From the NCBI RefSeq assembly GCF_000336385.2, contig NZ_HG424493.1, positions 1 to 64,000 of the forward strand: 64,000 nt of DNA, in the 5' to 3' direction. Made by a program: the position numbers and the translations under genes. Below the pieces are notes generated by a model that saw nothing but the letters and a program-made list of their open reading frames with translations, had not been told where the DNA came from and did no database searches. Every line of letters starts with the position of its first letter. The stretch's first letter is position 1. Below, piece by piece: positions 1-7,969 of this stretch. Source of the DNA: Lysobacter antibioticus HS124. GTDB lineage: Bacteria; Pseudomonadota; Gammaproteobacteria; Xanthomonadales; Xanthomonadaceae.

Positions 1-1275
1 GCCGAAGCCGCCCGCGCCGCCGCCGGCCGCACGGCCGCGACCGCCGCCGCCGCCGGCCTTGCCGCCATAGGGCTTCTTGCCGCGGCCGTCCGGATTGCGG
101 TGACCGCTGGGGCCGGTTTCCACGCCTTCCGGCACGTACCAGGTGCGGAATGCGGCGGGGTTGCCGTCCGGCAGCGGCTTGGGACCCTTTTCCTTGCGCT
201 GCTTGAACGGCTTGTGCGACTGCTTGGCCGCGGCTTCGCCGCTGACCGTCAGGCCGCCGTGCTTGCGCGGGCCGCCGCGGCCGTTGCGGTCTTCGCGCAC
301 GTGATCGAAGCGGCGCAGTTCGCGGCCTTCGTCGGCGGTGTTGTGGCCGCCGACATAGCCGTGCGAGCGCTCGCCGCCGGACAGGTGCACGGTCGACTTG
401 GTGGCCTTGCGCTGGCCGATCACCGGCTGCAGGGTCAGCGCCGACGGAGTGCCGTCTTCCAGTCCGAGTTGGTTGCGCAGGGCCTCGACCTTGTCGGCCG
501 CCAACTCCTGCGAATGGCCGCGCAGCAGTTCGCGCGGCAGCGCGACCTTGCCATAGCGGATGCGCTTGAGGCGGCTGACCTGGCAGCCTTGCGACTCCCA
601 CAAGCGGCGTACTTCGCGGTTGCGGCCTTCCTTGACCACGACCCGGAACCAGTCGTGCGAATCGCTGCCGCCGATGCGTTCGATCTCGTCGAACTTGGCC
701 GGGCCGTCGTCGAGGGCGACGCCGCGGGCGAGGCGGTCGACCAGGTTGTCCGGCACGGTTTCCTGGCCTTCCGGCGCGCGCACCCGGCAGACGTACTCGC
801 GCTCGACCTCGAAGGAGGGATGCATCAGCGCATTGGCGAGTTCGCCGTCGGTGGTCAGCAGCAGCAGGCCGGTGGTGTTGATGTCGAGGCGGCCGATCGC
901 GATCCAGCGCGCGCCCTTGAGCGCGGGCAGCGAATCGAAGATGGTCGGGCGGCCTTCGGGGTCTTCGCGGGTGGTGACTTCGCCTTCGGGCTTGTTGTAC
1001 ATCAGCACGCGCGAGGGTTCGGTCAGGGCGCTGGCGACGAAGCCGCGGCCGTCGAGCTCGATCTTGTCGCCGCTTTTGATGCTGACGCCGACTTGGGCGA
1101 CTTCGCCGTTGACCTTGACCAGGCCGTCGGCGATGCGTTGCTCGAGCGCGCGGCGCGAGCCCAGGCCCGCTTGCGCCAGCACCTTGTGCAGGCGTTCTTC
1201 CAGTCGCGGCGCCTCGTTGGCGACGCTGTCGTTGCCGCGCTTGAGGGACAGCTTGCGGCGGGTTTCTTCAGTCAT
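1..1275 (-). CDS. rluB: 23S rRNA pseudouridine(2605) synthase RluB (3' end outside window)
   Basis: RluB converts a uridine of 23S rRNA (U2605 in E. coli) to pseudouridine. The 425 visible codons start at ATG 1275. An S4 RNA-binding domain lies near residues 26-70 (ERLHKVLAQAGLGSRRALEQ). The synthase domain contains MYNKPEGEVTTRE and the catalytic-Asp motif GRLDINTTGLLLLT. The C-terminal part from about residue 330 is basic and Gly/Lys-rich, ending in Gly repeats, and the stop codon lies beyond base 1. The start overlaps the scpB stop in an ATGA, so the two are probably translationally coupled. The scpA-scpB-rluB order is common in gammaproteobacteria. The product is well supported; only the tail length is unknown. 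Confidence 0.95.
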   Translation of the reverse strand, partial: MTEETRRKLSLKRGNDSVANEAPRLEERLHKVLAQAGLGSRRALEQRIADGLVKVNGEVAQVGVSIKSGDKIELDGRGFVASALTEPSRVLMYNKPEGEVTTREDPEGRPTIFDSLPALKGARWIAIGRLDINTTGLLLLTTDGELANALMHPSFEVEREYVCRVRAPEGQETVPDNLVDRLARGVALDDGPAKFDEIERIGGSDSHDWFRVVVKEGRNREVRRLWESQGCQVSRLKRIRYGKVALPRELLRGHSQELAADKVEALRNQLGLEDGTPSALTLQPVIGQRKATKSTVHLSGGERSHGYVGGHNTADEGRELRRFDHVREDRNGRGGPRKHGGLTVSGEAAAKQSHKPFKQRKEKGPKPLPDGNPAAFRTWYVPEGVETGPSGHRNPDGRGKKPYGGKAGGGGGRGRAAGGGAGGFG

Positions 1276-2183
1276 TTCTCTTGCTCCGGCCGGTCGTCTT
1301 CGGACTCGGCCTCAAGTTCCGGAACGGTCGTCGTCTCGACGGCGTGTTGGTCTTGCTCGTGATCGTTCGCGTCCGCCGCGCGCTCGCCCGGCGCGGCTTC
1401 GGGGTCGTCCGACAGGACGGTGTGTTCGGGGTCTTGCACGGCGTCGGCGGAGTCGCCGGCGGCGTCGGTTCGGTGAATCTGTTCGGCGGCGCCGCCGGCT
1501 TCGTGCCCGGCCGCGGCGGGTTCGTCCGCGGCGCTGTCGGCATTGGCCGCGTCCTGCGCGTCGCCGTCGGCATCGTTGCCGGCTTCGCCCTCGGCCGTGG
1601 CGATGCCGCCGGCGGCGATCGGCGCGCCGTCGAGCGGCAGCTGCGGCTCGAGTTCGCCGATGTCCTTGATTTCGGACAGCGGCGGCAGGTCGTCCAGGCG
1701 CTTGAGGCCGAAGTAATCGAGGAAGGCCTTGGTGGTGCCGAACAGGGCCGGCTTGCCGGGTACGTCGCGGTGGCCGACGACGCGGATCCATTCGCGCTCT
1801 TCCAAGGCCTTGATGATGTTGCTGCTGACCGCGACGCCGCGGACCTGCTCGATCTCGCCGCGGGTGATCGGCTGGCGGTAGGCGATCAGGGCCAGGGTTT
1901 CCAGGGTGGCGCGGGTGTAGCGGGTCTGGCGCTCGGTCCACAGTCGCGCGACCCAGGCGTGCACGTCGGCCTGGACCTGGAAGCGGAAGCCCGAGGCCAC
2001 CTCGACCAGCTCCACGCCGCGCCCGGCGCAGCCTTCGCGCAGGGTCTGCAGCGCGGTCTCGACGCTGTCCGGCGGCGGCGGCTGGTCTTCCGGAAACAGC
2101 GCATGCAGTTGCGCCAGCGTCAACGGCTGGTTGGCCGCGAGCAGGGCGGCTTCGACGATGCGGGTGACGAGAAGTTGGTCCAT
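1272..2183 (-). CDS. scpB: Segregation and condensation protein B
   Basis: ScpB is a winged-helix dimer that joins ScpA and SMC in the bacterial condensin, acting on the nucleoid during chromosome compaction and segregation. Residues 1-190 match the family: an N-terminal helix LVTRIVEAALLAANQPLTL, then LETLALIAYRQPITRGEIEQ and the KPALFGTTKAFLDYF segment. Beyond residue 190 there is an unusual tail of about 110 residues rich in Ala, Asp and Glu, making the protein 303 residues against roughly 190-200 for a typical ScpB. It lies 89 bp after scpA and overlaps rluB by 4 nt. Its partner SMC is encoded at 41658-45161. Confidence 0.95.
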   Translation of the reverse strand: MDQLLVTRIVEAALLAANQPLTLAQLHALFPEDQPPPPDSVETALQTLREGCAGRGVELVEVASGFRFQVQADVHAWVARLWTERQTRYTRATLETLALIAYRQPITRGEIEQVRGVAVSSNIIKALEEREWIRVVGHRDVPGKPALFGTTKAFLDYFGLKRLDDLPPLSEIKDIGELEPQLPLDGAPIAAGGIATAEGEAGNDADGDAQDAANADSAADEPAAAGHEAGGAAEQIHRTDAAGDSADAVQDPEHTVLSDDPEAAPGERAADANDHEQDQHAVETTTVPELEAESEDDRPEQEK

Positions 2184-2272
2184 TCGGGCCGGGATTCGGG
2201 AGTCGGAAGTCGGGATTGGAAAAACGGTGGAACCTTAATGGCGAAGGCGCGCGGCGGGCCGGCCGACGGCGG

Positions 2273-3181
2273 TCACGAAGCGCTCTCGTCGTTGGCCGCG
2301 TCGTCGAACTCGCTGCTGAGCTCGATTTCCTCGGGATCGGTCATCAGTGCCAGCGACTTGACGTAGATCGGCGCCAGCGGTCCGTCCTGGACGATTTCGA
2401 TCAACTGTTCCTTGGCCAGGGTCAGCAGGCCGAGGAAGGTCACCACCACCCCGAGCCGGCCCTCTTCGGCCGTGAACAGGCTCTCGAAACGGTGGAACAC
2501 GCCGTCGGCCATGCGCGTGAGCAGCTCGCCCATGCGCTGACGCACGCTGAGGGCATCGCGCTTGATCGCATGCTGGGTGTACAGCTCGGCGCGCTTGAAC
2601 ACGTCGTGCAGGGCCAGCAGCATCTCGCGCAGTTCCACCGGCGGCGGCAGCTTGATCGCGGCCCGGTCCGGCACGAAGGCCTGCACCGGCGCGGTGTCGC
2701 GGTCCTGGCGGGGCAGGGTGTCGATGTCCTCGGCCGCCTTCTTGAACCGCTCGTACTCCTGCAGCCGGCGCACCAGCTCGGCGCGGGGGTCTTCCTCGAT
2801 GCCTTCCTCGTTGGGCGCGCGCGGCAGCAGCATGCGCGATTTGATCTCGGCCAGCATCGCGGCCATGACCAGGTAGTCGGCGGCCAGCTCGAAACGCATC
2901 TCGTGCATGGCCTGGATGTAGTCGACGTATTGGCGGGTGATGTCCGCCACCGGAATGTCGAGGATGTCCAGGTTCTGCCGGCGGATCAGGTACAGCAGCA
3001 GGTCGAGCGGGCCTTCGAAGGCCTCCAGAATGACTTCGAGCGCGTCCGGCGGGATGTACAGATCCTGCGGGATCTGCAGAACCGGCTGGCCGTGGACCAC
3101 CGCCAGCGGCATCTCCTGCTGCTGCGGCGGCATCGGCGCTGGCGTGGGTTCGGGCGCGGCGGGCGCGGATTCGTTGGTCAT
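2273..3181 (-). CDS. scpA: Segregation and condensation protein A
   Basis: ScpA is the kleisin that bridges the SMC heads in the condensin complex. Diagnostic segments are FEGPLDLLLYLIRRQNLDIL, VADITRQYVDYI, YLVMAAMLAEIKSRMLLPR and a C-terminal winged helix (VVVTFLGLLTLAKEQLIEIV). I chose ATG 3181 (MTNESAPAAP, 302 residues) because a GGAGGGG Shine-Dalgarno lies about 10 nt upstream. An upstream in-frame start at 3247 would add 22 low-complexity residues. The first 35 residues are Ala/Pro-rich. It is the first gene of the scpA-scpB-rluB operon. Confidence 0.95.
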   Translation of the reverse strand: MTNESAPAAPEPTPAPMPPQQQEMPLAVVHGQPVLQIPQDLYIPPDALEVILEAFEGPLDLLLYLIRRQNLDILDIPVADITRQYVDYIQAMHEMRFELAADYLVMAAMLAEIKSRMLLPRAPNEEGIEEDPRAELVRRLQEYERFKKAAEDIDTLPRQDRDTAPVQAFVPDRAAIKLPPPVELREMLLALHDVFKRAELYTQHAIKRDALSVRQRMGELLTRMADGVFHRFESLFTAEEGRLGVVVTFLGLLTLAKEQLIEIVQDGPLAPIYVKSLALMTDPEEIELSSEFDDAANDESAS

Positions 3182-3683
3182 TCGAGGCCGGCCCCTCCGG
3201 GCCGTGGGCACTGCAGTTGCGACGAGGCTTGCGGCGCAGGGCCGCATCGGGAGGCCGCCCCGGGTCGTGCGAAGACCGGATCGGGTTCCCTACGGGTGCT
3301 ACGGACCACTGTAAAAGTCGTGTGCTTTGGCCCGAACGGTCCCGGCCTGCCGGCGCGCGGGGCGACGGTCTCAGGCAGAGGAGGTTGCGGGCGCCGGCCT
3401 GTGGGCTGCAACTTGGCATGGCGTACCGGCGCACCGATGGTGTGCGTGGGAGTACGGATGCTGAACGTGGCGACGGGGTGGGGCCGGTCGCGACGGGCCG
3501 CTGCAGCTGGCCTTGGGGCAATTGACAGTTAGGGTAAGGGCTGGGGCCGGTACTGTCCAGCGTCCGGCCTGAACGCCGCTGCGTTCGTGCGGGCGCGCCG
3601 GGCCAGGCGGGGCGGGGTTTCCCGGGCGAGCCTTACTGCGTTTAGACTGTGCCGCGGGGAATAACCTACGGACCGGTACTGAG
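3182..3683. other. Divergent intergenic region scpA / lipoprotein gene
   Basis: No gene is recognisable in these 502 bases. For the minus strand, a weak -10-like TACAGT lies at 3313-3308 upstream of scpA. On the plus strand a perfect -35 hexamer TTGACA is at 3522-3527, but I see no -10 at normal spacing. A -10-like TAGACT lies at 3643-3648, some 35 nt before the lipoprotein start. The promoter assignments are weak. Confidence 0.35.
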
Positions 3684-4250
3684 ATGAAGGAAGTCACCAC
3701 GCTCGCCCTGGCGCTGGCCGCGGCGCTGAGCCTGGCCGCCTGCGGCCAGGGCTCGACCCCGCAAACCGCGCCGCCGCCCGCCGCCGACACCGCCGCTGCC
3801 GCGCCGGCGTCCCCGGAGGTCGCCACGACTCCCGCGCGCATGGTCCTGCCGGCCGAAGCCTGCCAGCGCAGCGAAGACGGTTTCGGCGCCTTCTTCGAGC
3901 GCTTCGTCCAGGACCCGGCGGTGCGCGAGGCCTATACCGCCGCGCAACTGCAGATCGGCGACCTGCGCGACCCGGCCAAGCCCATGCAGACCATGCCGCG
4001 CGACCAGGCCGGCCCGTTCCGGATCGCCCTGGTCGACAGCCAATGGGTCTACGACGAGCCGGGCAAGGACGCCGATCAGCTCGAACGCATCGACAGCCGG
4101 CGCACGCTCGACGGCGACAGCATGCGGGTCGACTACGTGCGCGCCGAGTTCACCCCGGACGACGACGTCGCCAACACCAAGGGCGCGCCCGAAGCCTATG
4201 TATTCAAGTACGAACAAGGCTGCTGGCAGCTGAGCCAACAGCTGCGTTGA
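3684..4250 (+). CDS. Lipoprotein, candidate X-Tfi immunity protein
   Basis: The 188-residue precursor has a lipoprotein signal ending in LSLAAC, so the lipidated cysteine would be Cys20, followed by an Ala/Pro-rich linker to about residue 50. The remaining domain (ACQRSEDGFGAFFERFVQDP to EAYVFKYEQGCWQLSQQL) contains two cysteines and matches no enzyme I know. The gene lies 68 bp upstream of a XVIPCD effector gene on the same strand. In Xanthomonas the periplasmic lipoprotein immunity proteins (X-Tfi, for example XAC2610) are encoded beside their type IV secretion toxins, so I infer that this protein protects the cell from the neighbouring effector. No function can be read from the sequence alone. 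Confidence 0.7.
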   Translation: MKEVTTLALALAAALSLAACGQGSTPQTAPPPAADTAAAAPASPEVATTPARMVLPAEACQRSEDGFGAFFERFVQDPAVREAYTAAQLQIGDLRDPAKPMQTMPRDQAGPFRIALVDSQWVYDEPGKDADQLERIDSRRTLDGDSMRVDYVRAEFTPDDDVANTKGAPEAYVFKYEQGCWQLSQQLR

Positions 4251-4318
4251 CGCCTGCCGCCGCTGTCGCCGGCAACGGCAGCGGAAGCCCGGAACCACCA
4301 TCGACAAGGAGAAGTTAG

Positions 4319-5632
4319 ATGCCCAGATATTCGATCGTCGAATCGGTCGGCCGTAATGTGGAACACGTCCACGATTACCAAGACCTCGAACGCCACCACC
4401 CCAGCCGCGGCAACGAGCGCGGCCGCGTCTACGGCACGGTCAACGGCGAGCGCGAAGAGTTGCTCGGCAACTACCGCGGCACCCCGACCGTCTCCCGCGA
4501 CGGCGATTACTACGTCTCCAAGGACTTCGTGCTGCAGGCCGGCGGCTCCAGCTCGGTGGCCGTGCCCGCGGTGGCCAGCGGCTACATCGGCCGGGTCGAC
4601 CCCAGCGACGGCATCGTCCAGATCTACGACCGTCCGGCCAGCGACCCGAACCGCGAGATGATCGCCCAGTACCGTCACCTGGACCTGCGCAACACCCATC
4701 TGCAGGCCGGCGACCGGATCGAGTACGGCCAGTCGGTCGGCATCCAGGGCGGTTTCAACAACGGCAACCCGAGCGCGTTCGGCAAGCACGTCCACATCGA
4801 CATCAACACCAGCTACCTGCCGCAGATGGAGCGCTATGTGCGCGACATCGACAGCGGCGCGATCACCACCGACCGACGTCCGGCGGCGCAGGACAACCTG
4901 ACCGGCCGGGCCCAGGTCAGCGACGTGTCCGGCAACGGCCGCAGCGTGCACAACCCCGGCGGCAACGGTTCGCAGCCGCGCCCGAACGCGATGGCCGACG
5001 GCGTACTGCGCAAGGACGAGCGCGGCCCGGAGGTGCAGAACCTGCAGGACCGCCTGAACCAGCTCGGCTTCCGCGATGCGGCCGGCCACGCCCTGACCGC
5101 CGACGGCAAGTTCGGCCAGCGCACCAAGGAGGCCGTGCAGGCCTTCCAGCGCGCGCACGGCCTGGAAGACGACGGCATCGTCGGCCGCGACACCTTCAAC
5201 GCGTTGCGCAACGCCCAGCGCGCCGACGCGCCGGCGCGTTCGGCCGACGCCGCGCGCTCGCCGCTGCTGTCCGACGCCAACCACCCCGACAACGCCATGT
5301 ACCGGCAGGCGGTCACCGGGCTGGAGAAGCTCGGCGGTTTCCGCAATCACCAGGATCTGGAACGCGCCGCGGCGACGCTGACTTACGACGCGCGGGTCAG
5401 CGGCATGAACCGGATCGACCATGTCGTGCCCAACGCCAGCGGCACCGGCCTGTTCGCAGTCCAGGGCGAGCCGACCGACCCCAGCCATCGGCGCGCCTTC
5501 GCCGACCGCCAACAGGCGGTGCAGCAGACGGTCGAGCAATCGACCCAGAAGCTGCAGCAGGACGTGCCGGCGATGGCGCCGCAGGTCGCCCAGCCGAGCC
5601 AGGCGCAGGCGCAGCGGCCGATGACCGCTTGA
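4319..5632 (+). CDS. XVIPCD type IV secretion effector (X-Tfe) with M23-like and peptidoglycan-binding domains
   Basis: This 437-residue protein has three parts. Residues about 45-165 look like an M23/LytM fold: YRHLD near 118-122, a GQSVGIQG turn and GKHVHIDI (His157, His159). Residues 230-296 form a PG_binding_1 domain (RKDERGPEVQNLQDRLNQLG). Residues 316-437 are a XVIPCD secretion signal: NHPDNAMYRQA, MNRIDHVV, GLFAVQGEPTDPSHRRA and a Gln-rich tail. XVIPCD proteins are delivered by the Xanthomonadaceae antibacterial type IV system into rival cells, where this one would act on the cell wall. There is no N-terminal signal peptide, as expected for a T4SS substrate. The start follows a strong AAGGAG. 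The first M23 metal motif appears lost (Asp69/Gln73 instead of His/Asp), so hydrolase activity is uncertain. Confidence 0.88.
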   Translation: MPRYSIVESVGRNVEHVHDYQDLERHHPSRGNERGRVYGTVNGEREELLGNYRGTPTVSRDGDYYVSKDFVLQAGGSSSVAVPAVASGYIGRVDPSDGIVQIYDRPASDPNREMIAQYRHLDLRNTHLQAGDRIEYGQSVGIQGGFNNGNPSAFGKHVHIDINTSYLPQMERYVRDIDSGAITTDRRPAAQDNLTGRAQVSDVSGNGRSVHNPGGNGSQPRPNAMADGVLRKDERGPEVQNLQDRLNQLGFRDAAGHALTADGKFGQRTKEAVQAFQRAHGLEDDGIVGRDTFNALRNAQRADAPARSADAARSPLLSDANHPDNAMYRQAVTGLEKLGGFRNHQDLERAAATLTYDARVSGMNRIDHVVPNASGTGLFAVQGEPTDPSHRRAFADRQQAVQQTVEQSTQKLQQDVPAMAPQVAQPSQAQAQRPMTA

Positions 5633-5664
5633 GGCCCTGAGTTCGTCGCACTCGCGATGAAGCG

Positions 5665-5700
5665 CGGCCCGCATCGGCGACGATGCGGGCCGTGTCGTTT
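5665..5700 (+). terminator. Hairpin terminator after the effector gene
   Basis: A perfect 12-bp stem (CGGCCCGCATCG at 5665-5676, its complement at 5681-5692) with a 4-nt loop is followed by TGTCGTTT, 33 nt after the effector stop codon. It is a likely rho-independent terminator with a short T tract. Confidence 0.75.
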
Positions 5701-6032
5701 GGAACAGGGCGGCCCTCACCCCAACCCCTGTCTCACAAGCGGGAGAGGGGCTCAGGCGGCGCGGCGGTCTGTTCCCAGCATGTGGGAGGAGGCTCAGGCG
5801 GCGTGGCGGTGGGTTCCCCGCATGCGGGGACGGGCGGCGGACGGCGTAACAGGCTCTTCCCGCGAGCGGGACAGAACTGCGTTCTGCTGCGCCGCCCTTC
5901 TACTTGCGGGGGGAGGTGCCCCGAAGGGACGGATGAGGGGGCGCGGCGATGCGCCGCATCCGGCATCGTCGGTCGCGCTTGCGACGCCGTTAGAATGCGG
6001 GCCTCACGCCGCTTACGAGGTCGCTGGTCGCC
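5701..6032. repeat. Intergenic region with a cluster of decayed short palindromes
   Basis: There is no gene between the terminator and yciI. From 5711 to about 5880 the sequence repeats units with a core of the form TCCCGC-n-GCGGGA (for example CCCCGCATGCGGGG near 5817, TCCCGCGAGCGGGA near 5858), separated by similar GGCTCAGGCGGCG spacers. Imperfect units also occur near 5735 and 5775. They resemble tandem remnants of a short interspersed palindrome of Xanthomonadaceae. A -10-like TAGAAT lies at 5991-5996, about 37 nt before yciI. Confidence 0.5.
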
Positions 6033-6332
6033 ATGTGGTATCTGATCGAGGGTTACGACGTCGCCGATGCGCTGCCCAAGCGCGGCCAGGCGCGCCCGGC
6101 GCATCTGGCGCGGCTGGAAGCGCTGCGCGACCAGGGCCGCCTGCTGCTGGCCGGGCCGTGTCCGGCGATCGACGCCGAAGACCCGGGTCCCGCCGGTTTC
6201 AGCGGCAGCCTGATCGTGGCCGAGTTCGAATCGCTGCAGGCGGCGCGCGCCTGGGCCGACGCCGACCCGTACGTGGAGGCCGGCGTGTACGCGCGGGTCG
6301 AGGTGCGGCCGTTCCGCAAGGTGCTGCCGTGA
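6033..6332 (+). CDS. YciI-like family protein
   Basis: This is a small 99-residue cytosolic protein of the YciI/YCII-related family (ferredoxin-like alpha-beta fold). It shows the typical [14 protein letters not shown] start, an [22 protein letters not shown] helix-strand and the C-terminal [20 protein letters not shown]. Family members are poorly characterised; some bind small molecules or act as dehydrochlorinase-like domains. The stop overlaps the bolA start (GTGA), so the two genes are co-translated. The yciI-bolA pairing is seen in other proteobacteria, but the biochemical role is unknown. Confidence 0.85.
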   Translation: MWYLIEGYDVADALPKRGQARPAHLARLEALRDQGRLLLAGPCPAIDAEDPGPAGFSGSLIVAEFESLQAARAWADADPYVEAGVYARVEVRPFRKVLP

Positions 6333-6625
6333 GCGCCGGGCCGCTGCCGCGCGAGCAGCGCGTCGCTGCGATCCGCGCCGCGATCGAGGCCGCGCTGGCG
6401 CCGCAGGCGCTGGAGATCGAAGACGAAAGCCATCGCCACGCCGGTCACGCCGGGGCTCAGGACGGGCGCGGGCATTTCCGCGTCGCGGTGGTCAGCGAGG
6501 CTTTCGCCGGACTCAGCCCGATCGCGCGTCATCGCGCGGTCTATGCCGCGGTCGGCGAACTGATGAACACCGATATCCACGCGCTGGCGATCAGCGCGCG
6601 CACGCCGGAAGAGGCCGCGCGCTGA
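6329..6625 (+). CDS. bolA: BolA family protein
   Basis: A 98-residue BolA-type protein starting at GTG 6329, which overlaps the yciI stop by 4 nt. The family signatures are visible: an N-terminal helix [32 protein letters not shown] (His residues used with monothiol glutaredoxins), [20 protein letters not shown] and the C-terminal [14 protein letters not shown]. BolA proteins partner with CGFS glutaredoxins in iron-sulfur trafficking, and some regulate cell shape and biofilm genes. Two BolA-like subtypes exist (BolA and IbaG); length and the RH motif fit the BolA type. Confidence 0.88.
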   Translation: MSAGPLPREQRVAAIRAAIEAALAPQALEIEDESHRHAGHAGAQDGRGHFRVAVVSEAFAGLSPIARHRAVYAAVGELMNTDIHALAISARTPEEAAR

Positions 6626-6770
6626 GCGCAGCGGTGGCGCGGGGTGCGAAGCTGCGCCCGATTCCGCTAGAAGGGCCGGATGAGCCTGCTTCTGGCGGTC
6701 GACGAGTTTGCCGCGGCGCAGCATAATGCCCGTGATCGAGCGCGGCTAACGCGCTCTTTACACTCGCGGC

Positions 6771-6784
6771 TGAAAACGTTTACA
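6771..6784. promoter_or_regulatory. LacI-type operator, site 1 (regulator promoter)
   Basis: TGAAAACGTTTACA is a 14-bp near-palindrome with a central CG, typical of LacI-family operators. It lies 42 nt upstream of the LacI gene and just downstream of a -35-like TTTACA (6757-6762), so it would overlap the -10 and allow autorepression. The same motif recurs at 7898-7911 and 23231-23244. Confidence 0.75.
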
Positions 6785-6825
6785 GTCGGCCCACTTTCCC
6801 ACCGCGAGAGGGGCGGTCCAGGAAC

Positions 6826-7869
6826 GTGGTGAGCGTGACGATCAAAGACGTCGCCCGCGCGGCGCAGGTGTCGGTAGCGACCGTGTCGCGTACCTTGAAC
6901 GGCCACGGCAACGTCGCCGAAGAGGTGCGCCGGCGGGTGCTCGCCGTGGCCCGCGATCTGCGCTACACGCCCCACGCCGCGGCGCGCAGCCTCAGCAGCC
7001 GGCGCACCCAGACCCTGGGCGTGGTCCTGCCGGACCTGCACGGCGAATTCTTCTCCGAACTGGTGCGCGGCGTCGATCAGATCGCGCGCGAACATCGCCT
7101 GCACCTGCTGGTGTCGAGCTACCACGGCTGTCCGGAAGAGCAGGTCGCCGCTTTGCGCGCGATGCGCGGCCGGGTCGACGGCCTGCTGGTGATGTCGCCG
7201 TACGCGCAGGCGCAAAGCACGGTCGCCGAGGAGCTCGACAGCGCCTTGCCGGTGGTGCTGATCAACTCGCAATGCGCCGTGCCGGGGCCGATGTCGTTGA
7301 GCATCGACAATTACGGCGGCGCACAGGCGATGGTCGACTATCTGATCGACTGCGGCCATCGCCGCATCGCCTTCATCGCCGGCCCCGAAGCCAACTACGA
7401 CGCCCATGAGCGCCTGCGCGGCTATCGCGAAGCGCTGGCGCGACGCTTGCCCAAGGCTGCCGAATGGGTGCTGCCGGGCGAGTTCGACGAAGCTTCCGGG
7501 CATCGCGCCGGCTTGGCCTTGCTGGCCGCGCCGCAGCGCCCGGACGCGGTGTTCGCCGCCAACGACATGATGGCCCTGGGGTGTCTGTTCGCCTTCGCCC
7601 AGGCCGGGCTGAAAGTGCCCGACGACGTCGCGGTGGCCGGCTTCGACGACATTCCCTTGGCCCGCTATGTGCACCCGACGCTCACGACCATGCGGGTCAA
7701 TATCGCCGAATTGGGCGCGCGGGCGGCGCGCCTTTTGTTGAGCAAGCTCACCGCCGAACAGGCCTCGCAGGAAGCGGCGCCGGACACCGACGAACCGCGG
7801 CAAAGCGAACTGCTGCAGCCGGAACTCATCGTTCGCGAATCGGGCATGCGTCGAGGGGGCGACGGCTGA
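6826..7869 (+). CDS. LacI-family transcriptional repressor of the glucan island
   Basis: The 347-residue protein has an N-terminal helix-turn-helix (TIKDVARAAQVSVATVSRTL, hinge RYTPHAAARSLSSRRTQTLG) and a periplasmic-binding-protein-like effector domain (LGVVLPDLHGEFFSELVRGV; DAVFAANDMMALGCLFAFAQ; VAVAGFDDIPLARYVHPTLT). Three GTG codons at 6826, 6829 and 6835 could start translation, all just after a GAGAGGGG Shine-Dalgarno. It most likely senses an imported sugar and represses its own gene, the adjacent TonB receptor operon and the distant ABC ATPase gene, because the same operator precedes all three. The effector is unknown. Confidence 0.92.
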   Translation: MVSVTIKDVARAAQVSVATVSRTLNGHGNVAEEVRRRVLAVARDLRYTPHAAARSLSSRRTQTLGVVLPDLHGEFFSELVRGVDQIAREHRLHLLVSSYHGCPEEQVAALRAMRGRVDGLLVMSPYAQAQSTVAEELDSALPVVLINSQCAVPGPMSLSIDNYGGAQAMVDYLIDCGHRRIAFIAGPEANYDAHERLRGYREALARRLPKAAEWVLPGEFDEASGHRAGLALLAAPQRPDAVFAANDMMALGCLFAFAQAGLKVPDDVAVAGFDDIPLARYVHPTLTTMRVNIAELGARAARLLLSKLTAEQASQEAAPDTDEPRQSELLQPELIVRESGMRRGGDG

Positions 7870-7897
7870 TCCGCGCGGAAAAAAATTTGGCTGCGGC

Positions 7898-7911
7898 TGT
7901 AAGCGATTACA
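7898..7911. promoter_or_regulatory. LacI-type operator, site 2 (TonB receptor promoter)
   Basis: TGTAAGCGATTACA is a near-perfect palindrome lying 59 nt upstream of the receptor start. It matches sites 1 and 3 at the outer positions and at the central CG, giving the consensus TGWAARCGNTTACA. Confidence 0.75.
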
Positions 7912-7969
7912 TAAAGGCCGCTCCACCGCAACGACTTGCAGTACGTGCTCCTTGGAGGGAGGAAAGCAT

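Noticed and set aside
3522-3550. Perfect TTGACA as a plus-strand promoter before the lipoprotein gene
   Set aside because: There is no -10-like hexamer 15-19 bp downstream; it may be chance.
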